Origin: Streptomyces niger
GTDB taxonomy: Bacteria; Actinomycetota; Actinomycetes; Streptomycetales; Streptomycetaceae
Length of the DNA stretch: 64,000 nucleotides
Direction: 5' to 3'
NCBI RefSeq assembly: GCF_000718305.1
Contig: NZ_JOFQ01000014.1
Span: forward strand, 1 to 64,000
The notes under the pieces are model-generated. The model had not been told where the DNA came from. It did not search any database and saw only the letters and a program-made list of their open reading frames with translations. This document shows positions 35,417 through 45,295 of the stretch, piece by piece. Made by a program: the position numbers and the translations under genes. The stretch's first letter is position 1. Every line of letters begins with the position of its first letter.

Positions 35417-36401
35417 CGCTTACGTGCCCAAAGAGGCGGTCACGCACGGGGACGGCGGCACCACAGCCCTGGCGATGGCCGAGGCCGAGAGCCTGGAGAG
35501 CGGCCGCAACGGCCGCAACGGGAGAAGCGGCCGGGGCGCCGCCCGGCCGAACGGCAGGCCCCGCAGCCTGTGGGGGGACGCCTGGCGCGACCTGCGCCGC
35601 AACCCCGTCTTCCTGATCTCCGCGCTGATCATCCTGTTCCTGATCGTCATCGCGATCTGGCCGTCGCTGATCACCGACGGCAACCCGTACCGCGCGGACC
35701 TCGCCAAGGCCCAGGAGGGCTCGGCCCCCGGCCACCCGTTCGGCTTCGACACACAAGGGCGGGACGTCTACGCCCGTACCGTCTACGGGGCCCGTGCCTC
35801 CATCACCGTCGGCGTCTGCGCCACCGCAGGGGCCGCGCTCCTCGGCAGCCTCCTCGGCGGCCTGGCCGGCTTCTTCGGCGGCTGGTGGGACGCGCTGCTC
35901 TCCCGCCTCGCGGACATCTTCTTCGGCATCCCCGTGCTGCTGGGCGGCCTGGTCTTCCTCTCGGTCGTCACCAGCAAGACGGTGTGGCCGGTGGTCGGCT
36001 TCATCGTGCTGCTCGGCTGGCCGCAGATCGCCCGGATCGCCCGCGGCTCCGTCGTCACCGCCAAGCAGAACGACTACGTCCAGGCCGCGCGGGCGCTCGG
36101 CGCCTCCAACGGCCGGATGCTGCTGCGGCACATCGCGCCCAACGCCGTCGCCCCCGTCATCGTCGTCGCCACCATCGCGCTGGGCACCTACATCTCCCTG
36201 GAGGCCACGCTGTCCTACCTCGGCGCGGGCCTGAAGCCGCCCAACGTCTCCTGGGGCATCGACATCTCCACCGCCTCCACCTACATCCGCAACGCGCCGC
36301 ACATGCTGCTCTATCCCGCGGGCGCGCTGTCGATCACGGTGCTGGCGTTCATCATGCTCGGCGACGCGGTGCGCGACGCCCTCGACCCCAAGCTGCGCTG
36401 A
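35409..36401 (+). CDS. Peptide ABC transporter permease (DppC/OppC type), transporter 2
   Basis: A 330-residue permease. The N-terminal ~55 residues are cytoplasmic and carry a simple Asn/Gly/Arg repeat (SGRNGRNGRSGR). Six hydrophobic segments follow, with EAA loop YVQAARALGASNGRMLLRHI and the shared end LGDAVRDALDPKLR. Translationally coupled to the upstream permease. Confidence 0.92.
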   Translation: MPDAYVPKEAVTHGDGGTTALAMAEAESLESGRNGRNGRSGRGAARPNGRPRSLWGDAWRDLRRNPVFLISALIILFLIVIAIWPSLITDGNPYRADLAKAQEGSAPGHPFGFDTQGRDVYARTVYGARASITVGVCATAGAALLGSLLGGLAGFFGGWWDALLSRLADIFFGIPVLLGGLVFLSVVTSKTVWPVVGFIVLLGWPQIARIARGSVVTAKQNDYVQAARALGASNGRMLLRHIAPNAVAPVIVVATIALGTYISLEATLSYLGAGLKPPNVSWGIDISTASTYIRNAPHMLLYPAGALSITVLAFIMLGDAVRDALDPKLR

Positions 36402-36412
36402 GGAGACGGCTG

Positions 36413-37462
36413 ATGGCCACGGCGACCACTCCCGACCCGGCACCGGACGCCGGCGCGGCGTCGCCCGCGCTGCTCGACGTGCGCGACCTGTACGTGGAGT
36501 TCCGTACCCGGGACGGCGTCGCCCGGGCCGTCAACGGCGTCAGCTACCGCGTCGACGCGGGCGAGACGCTGGCCGTACTGGGCGAGTCGGGCTCCGGCAA
36601 GTCCGTCACCGCGCAGGCCCTCATGGGCATCCTCGACTCGCCGCCCGGCTTCGTCACCGGCGGCGAGATCCGCTTCCGGGGGCAGGACCTGCTCCAGGCC
36701 GCCCCCGAGGAGCGGCGCCGGATCCGCGGCGCACGGATGGCGATGATCTTCCAGGACGCGCTGTCGGCGCTGAACCCGGTGCTCTCCGTCGGCACCCAGC
36801 TCGGCGAGATGTACGAGGTCCACCAGGGCATGAAGCGGAAGGACGCACGCGCCAAGGCGGTGGAGCTGATGGAGCGGGTGAGGATCCCAGCGGCCCGCAG
36901 CCGCGTCGGCGACTATCCGCACCAGTTCTCCGGCGGCATGCGGCAGCGCATCATGATCGCGATGGCGCTGGCCCTGGAGCCGGACCTGATCATCGCGGAC
37001 GAGCCGACCACCGCGCTGGACGTCACGGTCCAGGCGCAGGTCATGGACCTGCTGGCCGACCTCCAGCGGGAGTACGACATGGGGCTCATCCTGATCACGC
37101 ACGACCTGGGGGTGGTCGCGGACGTCGCCGACCGGATCGCGGTGATGTACGCGGGCCGGATCGTGGAGCACGCTCCCGTGCACGACCTCTACCGCGCGCC
37201 GGCCCACCCGTACACCCGCGGCCTGCTCGACTCGATCCCGCGCCTGGACCAGAAGGGCCAGGAGCTGTACGCGATCAAGGGCCTGCCGCCGAGCCTGACC
37301 GCCATCCCGCCCGGCTGCCCCTTCCACCCGCGCTGCCCGCGGGCCCGGGACAGGTGCGCCGTGGACCGGCCGCCGCAGTACGACGTGGCGCCCGGCCGGA
37401 CCAGCGCCTGCCATTTCTGGGAGGAGACCCTGCGAGACGAGGAGCCCCCGCATGACCGCTGA
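36413..37462 (+). CDS. Peptide ABC transporter ATPase (DppD/OppD type), transporter 2
   Basis: A 349-residue ATPase, very close to its first-copy counterpart (30546). Walker A GESGSGKS, signature FSGGMRQR and Walker [15 protein letters not shown] are intact, as is the Cys-rich C-terminal oligopeptide segment ([15 protein letters not shown]). ATG at 36413 lies ten bases after AGGAG at the previous stop. It overlaps the next ATPase by 11 bases. Confidence 0.93.
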   Translation: MATATTPDPAPDAGAASPALLDVRDLYVEFRTRDGVARAVNGVSYRVDAGETLAVLGESGSGKSVTAQALMGILDSPPGFVTGGEIRFRGQDLLQAAPEERRRIRGARMAMIFQDALSALNPVLSVGTQLGEMYEVHQGMKRKDARAKAVELMERVRIPAARSRVGDYPHQFSGGMRQRIMIAMALALEPDLIIADEPTTALDVTVQAQVMDLLADLQREYDMGLILITHDLGVVADVADRIAVMYAGRIVEHAPVHDLYRAPAHPYTRGLLDSIPRLDQKGQELYAIKGLPPSLTAIPPGCPFHPRCPRARDRCAVDRPPQYDVAPGRTSACHFWEETLRDEEPPHDR

Positions 37463-38507
37463 GGCCATTCTCGAGGTGCGCGATCTGGTCAAGCACTATC
37501 CGCTGACCCAGGGCATCGTGCTGAAGCGGCAGGTCGGCGCGGTCAAGGCGGTCGACGGGGTCTCCTTCGACCTGCGCAAGGGCGAGACGCTCGGCATCGT
37601 GGGGGAGTCCGGCTGCGGGAAGTCCACCGTCGCCAAGATGCTGGTCGGCCTGGAGCGGCCGACCGCCGGGGCGATCCGCTACCGCGGCGAGGACATCACC
37701 AAGCTGTCGGGGCGGGCCCTGAAGGCCGTACGCCGCAACATCCAGATGGTCTTCCAGGACCCCTACACCTCGCTCAACCCGCGCATGACGGTCGGCGACA
37801 TCATCGGCGAGCCGTACGACATCCACCCCGAGGTCGCCCCGAAGGGCTCGCGGCGCCAGAAGGTGCAGGAGTTGCTGGACGTGGTCGGGCTGAACCCGGA
37901 GTACGTCAACCGCTATCCGCACCAGTTCTCCGGCGGCCAGCGGCAGCGCATCGGCATCGCCCGGGGGCTGGCGCTGCGGCCCGAGATCATCGTCGCGGAC
38001 GAGCCGGTCTCGGCGCTCGACGTCTCGGTCCAGGCGCAGGTGGTGAACCTGCTGGAGCGTCTGCAGAGCGAGTTCGACCTGAGCTACGTCTTCATCGCGC
38101 ACGACCTGTCGGTGGTGCGGCACATCTCGGACCGGGTGGCGGTGATGTATCTGGGCCGGATCGTGGAGACCGGTACGGAGGACGAGATCTACGGGCATCC
38201 GACGCACCCGTACACCCAGGCGCTGCTGTCCGCCGTGCCGGTACCGGACCCGGAGGCGCGGGAGCACCGCGTGGGGGCACCTCCCGGCGGTAGCCGGGGG
38301 AGGATCCTGCTCGCGGGGGACGTGCCGTCGCCGGCGGATCCGCCGTCCGGGTGCCGGTTCCGCACGCGGTGTTGGAAGGCGCGGGAGGTCTGTGCGGAGG
38401 TCGTTCCGCCCCTTGCCGTTCCCGAGTGGTTCGCCGGGGCCGCGGGTCCGGCGCATCCCTCCGCGTGCCACTTCGCGGAGGAGCGCCACGTCGTGCCGAG
38501 CGAGTAG
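37452..38507 (+). CDS. Peptide ABC transporter ATPase (DppF/OppF type), transporter 2, with a REP-like in-frame insertion
   Basis: A 351-residue ATPase with Walker [10 protein letters not shown], signature FSGGQRQR and Walker [17 protein letters not shown]. It closely follows the first-copy ATPase except between PDPE and GDVPSP, where a nine-residue expansion occurs. There the coding DNA (38271-38303) is a palindromic element that matches, from memory, a repeat widespread in Streptomyces genomes. Reading frame and the four C-terminal cysteines ([15 protein letters not shown]...C) are preserved, so the protein is probably functional. It ends 139 bases from the convergent third operon. Confidence 0.92.
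   Translation: MTAEAILEVRDLVKHYPLTQGIVLKRQVGAVKAVDGVSFDLRKGETLGIVGESGCGKSTVAKMLVGLERPTAGAIRYRGEDITKLSGRALKAVRRNIQMVFQDPYTSLNPRMTVGDIIGEPYDIHPEVAPKGSRRQKVQELLDVVGLNPEYVNRYPHQFSGGQRQRIGIARGLALRPEIIVADEPVSALDVSVQAQVVNLLERLQSEFDLSYVFIAHDLSVVRHISDRVAVMYLGRIVETGTEDEIYGHPTHPYTQALLSAVPVPDPEAREHRVGAPPGGSRGRILLAGDVPSPADPPSGCRFRTRCWKAREVCAEVVPPLAVPEWFAGAAGPAHPSACHFAEERHVVPSE
38271..38303 (+). repeat. Palindromic REP-like element inside the DppF-type ATPase gene
   Basis: GTGGGGGCACCTCCCGGC pairs in part with GCCGGGGGAG around a GGTA loop (stem 38281-38288 with 38293-38300). Aligning this protein with its paralogue at 31576 shows nine extra residues exactly here. This sequence type recurs in many Streptomyces genomes (recalled, not searched). 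Confidence 0.7.
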
Positions 38508-38520
38508 GCGGCGGCCGACC

Positions 38521-38558
38521 CGGGGACGGGGTGCCCCCCCGGGGACGGGGTGCCCCCT
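38521..38558. repeat. Tandem 19-bp repeat between convergent peptide-transport operons
   Basis: CGGGGACGGGGTGCCCCCC occurs at 38521-38539 and again at 38540-38558, differing in the last base. Each copy can fold as GGGG/CCCC, so the pair may serve as a bidirectional terminator for the operons ending at 38507 (+) and 38646 (-). Confidence 0.75.
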
Positions 38559-38645
38559 GGCCCCGGTGGCCGGCCGCGGGGAACTGCGCGAGCAACCGGC
38601 GCGGCCGGAAAGGTCGCCACGCCCCGGACCACCGCGGCGGTGGGG

Positions 38646-39773
<1,128 letters not shown>

Positions 39774-39785
39774 GGTGGTAGCTCC

Positions 39786-40847
39786 CTAGCCCAGCCGGGG
39801 CTTGATCTGCTCGATGAAGAAGGTCTGCTTCTGCTCGGCGGTCAAATGGCAGGCGGAGGCGCGCCCGGGTGCGAGCGGCGGCCGCTCGTCCGCGCAGCGG
39901 GTGCCGCCCACCTCGGCCTTGAAGGTGCAGCGCGGGTGGAAGGGGCAGCCGGTCGGCGGGGAGAGCAGGCTCGGCGGCGTGCCGGGGATCGGGTGCAGCA
40001 GTTCGGTCACGTCGGAGGTGAGCCGCGGCATCGAGCTGAGCAGCCCCCACGTGTAGGGGTGCCGGGGCTCGGTGAGGATCTCCTTGACGGTGCCGCGTTC
40101 CACGGCCCGGCCGGCGTACATCACCAGCAGGTCGTCAGCGGTGTTCGCGACGACGCCGAGGTCGTGCGTGATCAGGATGATGGCCGAGCCGAACTCCTGC
40201 TGAAGGTCCTTGAGGAGGTCCAGGATCTGCGCCTGGACGGTGACGTCCAGCGCGGTGGTCGGCTCGTCCGCGATGAGCAGCGCCGGGTTGCACACCAGGG
40301 CCATGGCGATCATCGCGCGCTGGCGCATGCCGCCGGAGAACTGGTGCGGGTAGTCGTCCACCCGCAGGTTCGGCTGCGGGATGCCGACCTTGGCCAGCAT
40401 CTCGATCGCGCGCTGCCGGCCCTCGCGCTTGGAGGCGCCGGTGTGCTTCATGAACGGCTCGGCGATCTGCCGGCCGACCGTGTAGTACGGCGAGAGCGCG
40501 GTGAGCGCGTCCTGGAAGATCATGGCCATCTTGTTGCCGCGGAGCTTCTCCAGGGTCTTCTCCCGGGCCCCGGTCAGCTCCTGCCCTTCCAGCAGGATCT
40601 CGCCCTTGATCTCCGTCGCCCTGGGGTTGTGCAGGCCCAGGACGGCCAGGTTGGTGACGGACTTGCCGGAGCCGGACTCGCCGACGATGCCGAGCGTCTT
40701 GCCGCGTTCCAGGTCGAAGGAGAGGCCGTCGACCGCCTTGACGATGCCGTCCTCGGTGGAGAACCGCACGTAGAGGTCGCGGACGGAGAGGAAGGGGTCC
40801 GCGCCGGTGGGGGCGGCCGCATCCTCGGTCTTGGTGAGTGTGGTCAC
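39786..40847 (-). CDS. Peptide ABC transporter ATPase (OppD type), transporter 3 (bldK-like operon)
   Basis: A 353-residue ATPase. GTG at 40847, ten bases after AGGAG, gives the N-terminus [20 protein letters not shown]. Walker [11 protein letters not shown], signature FSGGMRQR and Walker [19 protein letters not shown] are seen. Its C-terminal segment holds [19 protein letters not shown]...C. It pairs with the OppF-type ATPase to drive the transporter. Confidence 0.92.
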   Translation of the reverse strand: MTTLTKTEDAAAPTGADPFLSVRDLYVRFSTEDGIVKAVDGLSFDLERGKTLGIVGESGSGKSVTNLAVLGLHNPRATEIKGEILLEGQELTGAREKTLEKLRGNKMAMIFQDALTALSPYYTVGRQIAEPFMKHTGASKREGRQRAIEMLAKVGIPQPNLRVDDYPHQFSGGMRQRAMIAMALVCNPALLIADEPTTALDVTVQAQILDLLKDLQQEFGSAIILITHDLGVVANTADDLLVMYAGRAVERGTVKEILTEPRHPYTWGLLSSMPRLTSDVTELLHPIPGTPPSLLSPPTGCPFHPRCTFKAEVGGTRCADERPPLAPGRASACHLTAEQKQTFFIEQIKPRLG

Positions 40848-40858
40848 GTCAGGCTCTC

Positions 40859-41830
40859 CTAGGACAGGCGCACGCGCGGGTCGATGAAGGCGTACGTCGC
40901 GTCCACGATGATGTTGAACAGCAGGATCAGGGCGGAGCTGAAGATCAGGACGCCCAGGATCATGGGGAGGTCGAGGGTGGTGACGGAGGTGATCGCGAGC
41001 CGTCCGAGGCCGGCCAGCTGGAAGGTGTACTCCGTGATCATGGCCCCGCCGAACAGCGAACCGAGGTCCATGCCGAGGATGGTGACGATCGGGATGAGCG
41101 AGCCCCGCCAGGCGTACCGCAGGAAGACGTAACGCCCGGACATCCCCTTGGCCTTGGCGGTACGGACGTGTTCCTCCTGGAGCTGCTCGACCATGGTCGA
41201 GCGGGACATACGCGTGTACTGCGCGGTGAAGATCGTCGCCATCACCAGCCAGGGAATGAGCAGCCCCGCCCCCCAGGCGGCCGGGCCCGAGGTGAAGTCG
41301 ACGTACCGGGGCGACTCCAGCAGTCCGCTGTAGACGAAGATGCCCATCACGATCGGGCCGAGGATGTAGATCTGCGCCGAGCTCAGCACCATGGAGACCG
41401 AGGTGAAGGTCTTGTCGACGAACGTGCCGCGCTTCCAGGCGGCCAGCAGGCCGGTGGCCAGGCCCACGGTCAGGAAGACGACGGCGCCGCCGATGGCCAG
41501 CGAGGCCGTGGTGGGCAGCCGGTCGAGCAGGGTCGCCCACACCTGCTGCTTGGTGGCGAAGGAGTAGCCGAAGCAGGGCGCCGGGCAGTGCCCGACGCTG
41601 AAGTTGCGGCCGGTGAAGATGCCGACGAGGAAGTCCCAGTACTGCGTGGTGATCGGCTTGTCGAGCCCGAGGTTCTGGTGGATCAGGGCGATGTTGTCCG
41701 CGGTGCAGTTCTTGCCGCAGGACATCTGTGCCGGGTCACCCGCGGCGAAGAAGACGAAGAACGTGAAGGTGGTGAGGAGGAAGAGGATGACGAGGGCGCC
41801 GAGCGTCCGGCGGAAGAGAAAAGGAAGCAT
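40859..41830 (-). CDS. Peptide ABC transporter permease (OppB type), transporter 3 (bldK-like operon)
   Basis: A 323-residue six-segment permease beginning MLPFLFRRTLGALVILFLLT. The large periplasmic loop is unusual: it carries two cysteine pairs, CGKNC and HCPAPC (about residues 38-42 and 78-84), that the other two permeases lack and that could form disulfides. The EAA loop reads EHVRTAKAKGMSGRYVFLRY. It lies 118 bases downstream of the lipoprotein gene, with a strong hairpin between. Confidence 0.9.
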   Translation of the reverse strand: MLPFLFRRTLGALVILFLLTTFTFFVFFAAGDPAQMSCGKNCTADNIALIHQNLGLDKPITTQYWDFLVGIFTGRNFSVGHCPAPCFGYSFATKQQVWATLLDRLPTTASLAIGGAVVFLTVGLATGLLAAWKRGTFVDKTFTSVSMVLSSAQIYILGPIVMGIFVYSGLLESPRYVDFTSGPAAWGAGLLIPWLVMATIFTAQYTRMSRSTMVEQLQEEHVRTAKAKGMSGRYVFLRYAWRGSLIPIVTILGMDLGSLFGGAMITEYTFQLAGLGRLAITSVTTLDLPMILGVLIFSSALILLFNIIVDATYAFIDPRVRLS

Positions 41831-41890
41831 GGCAGTTCGCTGCTCTCAGGACGGCGGCGGCAGTGGGTGAGGGGGCGGGACCGGAAGGCA

Positions 41891-41927
41891 CCGGGGGCGC
41901 GCGCTCCGCCGTGCGCGCGCTCCCCGG
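41891..41927 (-). terminator. Intra-operon hairpin between lipoprotein and permease of transporter 3
   Basis: A G+C stem, CCGGGGGCGCGCGC (41891-41904) against GCGCGCGCTCCCCGG (41913-41927) with one wobble and one bulge, has an eight-base loop. Its position matches the hairpin behind the first operon's binding protein, supporting differential expression of the lipoprotein over the membrane part. Confidence 0.6.
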
Positions 41928-41948
41928 CTTCGCCTTCCTGCCGGTCGC

Positions 41949-43748
41949 TTACTTCTTGAGGTACAGCGTGGTCGGGTCCAGGTAGTTGATGTCGGTGTTG
42001 TAGCGGGCACCACCGATGTTGGAGCCGTAGAGCTGGAGCATCTTGGTGTAGAAGACCGGCGCGGCGGGGTTGACCTTCTCCACGATGTAGAAGTGGAGCT
42101 TCTGCCACTCGTCGGCGGCCTTCGCCGGGTCGGTGATCTGCGAGATGCGCTTGACCTCGTCGGTGACGTGCTGGTCACGGATGTGCGAGTAGTTCGACGA
42201 GCCGTCCTGGATGGTGCTGCCGTCGTAGGACGGCGGGATCACGGTGGAGGCGTCGGCCCAGTCCTGGCCCCAGCCGGTCATGTAGATGTCGAAGCCGTTG
42301 TCGACCTTGCCCATCTGCTGGTACCAGGAGGCCGCGTCGACCTCCTTCTTCTGCACGTCGAAGCCGGCCTCGTTCAGCGCGGTCTCGATGGCGACGGCTT
42401 CCTTCTGGCGGATCTCGGTGTTGGAGTAGGCGTAGACGAGCTTCATGCCCACCTTGCCGGCTTCCTTGAGCAGCTTCTTCGCCTTCTCCGGCTCACCGTT
42501 GGGGTGCTTCAGCTTGCCGTAGGGGTCGTAGCCCTTCTTGTACCCCGCGACCGTCGGCGCGAGCAGACCGCCGGCGATCTCACCGCCGTAGCTGCCGCCG
42601 TTGATGCGGACGATCTGGCCGTTGGGCAACGCGTAGGTGATCGCATCCCGGATCTTCTTGTCCTTGATGCGGTCCATGTTCATGTTCATCTGCCAGACGT
42701 AGGGCTGGTAGCCCTGCACCAGGCGCTTGCTCGCGCTCTTGTCGTCCAGCGCCTGGCGGGTGAGCGTGGGCTCGACCGAGTTGGTGAAGCTGACCGCGTT
42801 CTTGGCCTCACCCTGGTCGGAGATCAGACGCTTGGTGGAGTCCGACGCCTGGTGGTTGAAGGTGATGTTGAAGCCGTCCACGTACTGATGGCGCGCCGAG
42901 TCCGTCTTGGGGTCCCAGTACGGGTTCCGCTTGAGCTTCATGGACTTGCCCGACTTGAAGTCCGCGATCATGTACGGGCCCGAGCACACCGGGTCGACGT
43001 CGTACTTGTCCTTGGTGTCCTTCTTGCTGTCGGGCACCACGCTGTGGCCGGCCATCGCCAGCGCGTACGGCAGCTGCGGCTGGGGCTGCTTGAAGTGGAA
43101 GATAATCGTTTTGTCGTTCGGCGTCTCCAGGACGCTGTCCGGCAGGTGCTTGCCCTTGTACGGGCCGTCCGGCAGCGCCTTGCGGTACGTGGTGCCCTCA
43201 CCCGACAGCCACTGCTGGACGTACATCGGCCCGTCCGTGATGAACTTGGCATACATACGCTCGATGGAATGCCGCATGTCGGCCGAGGTGATCGGCTTGC
43301 CGTCGGCGAACTTGATGTTGTCCTTGAGCGTGTACTTCCAGGTCTTGCCCTTGTCGGTCGTCGTGCCCGAGTCGGTGGCCAGGTCGCCGACCAGCGTCGT
43401 CTTGCCGTCGTCGTCCTGCTTGTAGGTGGTCAGCCCGCGGAAGATCAGCTTGGCCAGGTCGCGCTGGTCGCTGACGTACATCTGCGCCGGGTCCAGGTGG
43501 TTGTAGCTGTCCCGCTGGTAGACCCGGATGGTGCCGCCCTTCCTGGCGCCCTTGACCTCGGGCGCGGGGCCGGTGGAATCCTTGGCGGTGCCCAGCGGTA
43601 CGGCCTTCGCCTGCGCAGCGGCGTCCTTGTCGGTCTGGGCCTTGTCATTGTTGGTGCTGGAGCCGCTGGTGCAGCCGGTCAGCGCGAGCGACCCGGCCGC
43701 GAGAGCCACCACCACCGCGCGAGCTCTGCGCGTAGAAAAGGCATTCAT
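41949..43748 (-). CDS. Peptide-binding lipoprotein, transporter 3 (BldKB-like)
   Basis: A 599-residue lipoprotein of a different SBP_bac_5 subgroup from the two plus-strand copies. The signal peptide ends ALTGCTSG (lipobox Cys about residue 26) and is followed by a ~45-residue Asp/Lys/Ala linker. Family blocks are RKGGTIRVYQRDSYNHLDPA, FADGKPITSADMRHSIERM and GPYMIADFKSGKSMKLKRNP. The operon order and ~600-residue length match BldKB, the peptide-binding protein needed for aerial growth in S. coelicolor; identity is inferred, so no symbol is given. Confidence 0.88.
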   Translation of the reverse strand: MNAFSTRRARAVVVALAAGSLALTGCTSGSSTNNDKAQTDKDAAAQAKAVPLGTAKDSTGPAPEVKGARKGGTIRVYQRDSYNHLDPAQMYVSDQRDLAKLIFRGLTTYKQDDDGKTTLVGDLATDSGTTTDKGKTWKYTLKDNIKFADGKPITSADMRHSIERMYAKFITDGPMYVQQWLSGEGTTYRKALPDGPYKGKHLPDSVLETPNDKTIIFHFKQPQPQLPYALAMAGHSVVPDSKKDTKDKYDVDPVCSGPYMIADFKSGKSMKLKRNPYWDPKTDSARHQYVDGFNITFNHQASDSTKRLISDQGEAKNAVSFTNSVEPTLTRQALDDKSASKRLVQGYQPYVWQMNMNMDRIKDKKIRDAITYALPNGQIVRINGGSYGGEIAGGLLAPTVAGYKKGYDPYGKLKHPNGEPEKAKKLLKEAGKVGMKLVYAYSNTEIRQKEAVAIETALNEAGFDVQKKEVDAASWYQQMGKVDNGFDIYMTGWGQDWADASTVIPPSYDGSTIQDGSSNYSHIRDQHVTDEVKRISQITDPAKAADEWQKLHFYIVEKVNPAAPVFYTKMLQLYGSNIGGARYNTDINYLDPTTLYLKK

Positions 43749-43847
43749 GAGGACGATGCACCTGCCTGTCGGTTGGAATCGGCGCTGCCTGGCGCTATCG
43801 GCGGAACCTGGAGCGGGGGTGGCAGCCTTCCCCCGGCAAGTGGGCGA

Positions 43848-44882
43848 TCAGCGCCCGGATTTGGGGTCGAAGGCGTCCCGTACGGAGTCTCCGAGCAGGT
43901 TGAAGCAGAGCACGAAGATGACCATGGCCGCGCCCGGGAAGAGCAGGTAGGTCGGGTCGTTCTCGTAGTACCGCGCGGCGTTCTGGAACATGCGGCCCCA
44001 GTCGGGGGTCGGTTCCATGATGCCGACGCCCAGGTAGGACAGGCCGGCCTCGGCGGTCACGAAGAGCGGCAGCATGTAGGTGCTCTGTACCAGGATCGGG
44101 GTCACCACGTTGGGCAGCAGTTCCTTGCGGATGATCCGCCACTGGGACGCGCCGGTGATGCGTGCCGCCTCGACGAACTCCCGCTCCCGCAGGGAGAGGA
44201 CCTGGCCGCGCAGCAGCCGGGACAGTCCCATCCAGCCCAGGGCCCACTGCACGATGATCAGCGAGAGGACGCGTACGTACGTCGGTGTCTCCTCGCCCGG
44301 CGGCACGAAGAGCGCCACGACGACGGGCATGAAGGCCACGAACGTGAGCTGGCTGGGGAAGGCGAGGAGGAAGTCGATGACCCGGCTCAGCCAGAAGTCC
44401 GTGCGGCCGCCGAGATAGCCGGCGGTGATGCCGATGACGGTGCCGGTCAGCACGGTCAGCAGGGTCACGGCCACGGAGATGCCCAGGGACGTCCGGATGC
44501 CGTAGACCAGCTGCATGAAGACGTCTCGGCCGAGCTGGGGCTCGATGCCGAACCAATGGGAGCCGGACATACCGCCGTTGGGCCCCGTCGGGTAGCCGAA
44601 CTCGTCCAGCAGGTTGGCATCGTTGCTGCCGTAGAGCGTGGTCGCATCCTTGCCGTACAGCATCGAGATGACCGGGGCCAGCGCGGCGATCAGGAGGAAG
44701 GCCAGGATGACGCAGGCGCAGAAGACGCCGGTGCGGTCACGCTTGAACCGGGTCCACATCAATTGGCCGGGCGAGCGGCCGACCAATTCGCCGCCCTTGC
44801 GGTCCTTTCCCTTGCTCAGTCCGTCGGGCCCAAGTCCTGGGGTGTCGGTCTTGGAAACCGCGGTCTGGGATGGACTAGTCAT
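43848..44882 (-). CDS. Peptide ABC transporter permease (OppC type), transporter 3 (bldK-like operon)
   Basis: A 344-residue permease, first gene of the minus-strand operon. ATG at 44882 gives [16 protein letters not shown]; an in-frame ATG at 44918 adds 12 residues, and neither has a strong ribosome site. A cytoplasmic N-terminus precedes the first hydrophobic segment ([20 protein letters not shown]). The EAA loop reads [20 protein letters not shown], and the protein ends [16 protein letters not shown] permease ahead of the binding protein is unlike the other two operons but typical of bldK. Confidence 0.88.
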   Translation of the reverse strand: MTSPSQTAVSKTDTPGLGPDGLSKGKDRKGGELVGRSPGQLMWTRFKRDRTGVFCACVILAFLLIAALAPVISMLYGKDATTLYGSNDANLLDEFGYPTGPNGGMSGSHWFGIEPQLGRDVFMQLVYGIRTSLGISVAVTLLTVLTGTVIGITAGYLGGRTDFWLSRVIDFLLAFPSQLTFVAFMPVVVALFVPPGEETPTYVRVLSLIIVQWALGWMGLSRLLRGQVLSLREREFVEAARITGASQWRIIRKELLPNVVTPILVQSTYMLPLFVTAEAGLSYLGVGIMEPTPDWGRMFQNAARYYENDPTYLLFPGAAMVIFVLCFNLLGDSVRDAFDPKSGR

Positions 44883-45295
44883 CGCGAAGTGCCCCCGCGC
44901 CGAGTTCTCTTGGAACATGGAGCGGCGCTGAGTCGCACCGCTGGTTGAGCGGACTTTCGCAAGTGATTTACGGCGGAGTCAAGAGTCTGCGAAGCGACCG
45001 TCATCAGCTTGTTCGCTTCTTGAGCGAAGATTGCGCAGATTGACGCCACGGCGTGCTTGACAGGCATGGAAGCTGTGCGGCATGGGCGACATTTCGTCCC
45101 CAACATCCTTAACACGGAGGACACTTGGCCGTCGCAGCACCGATATACGAACGCGCCATCCTGGACAGCGTACGGCCGTGCGGGTGCCGTGTGGACCGGC
45201 CGGGAAGATCATTCATCTCCCCGGCCGGTCGCTTTTCCACCCGTCCCGCCCGCCCGCGTGCACATATCCATGCGGGGCGGCACGGGATTCCCGGA
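44883..45295. other. Promoter region of the bldK-like operon with an outward plus-strand hairpin
   Basis: About 410 bases between the minus-strand operon start and the peptidase stop, so it must carry the operon promoter. On the minus strand TTGACT and TTCGCA elements lie near 44965-44995, but no single promoter is certain. On the plus strand GGAGG (45116-45120) precedes a TTG that opens a short reading frame containing PCGC, and GACCGGCCGG/CCGGCCGGTC (45194-45203 and 45221-45230) is followed by GCTTTTCC. This may be the terminator of a short plus-strand transcript. Confidence 0.4.
45194..45237 (+). terminator. Hairpin with T-run upstream of the bldK-like operon
   Basis: A 10-bp stem (45194-45203 with 45221-45230), extended inside by AGAT/ATCT, is followed by GCTTTTCC on the plus strand. 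It may also stop readthrough from the minus-strand peptidase, though on that strand no T run follows. Confidence 0.65.
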
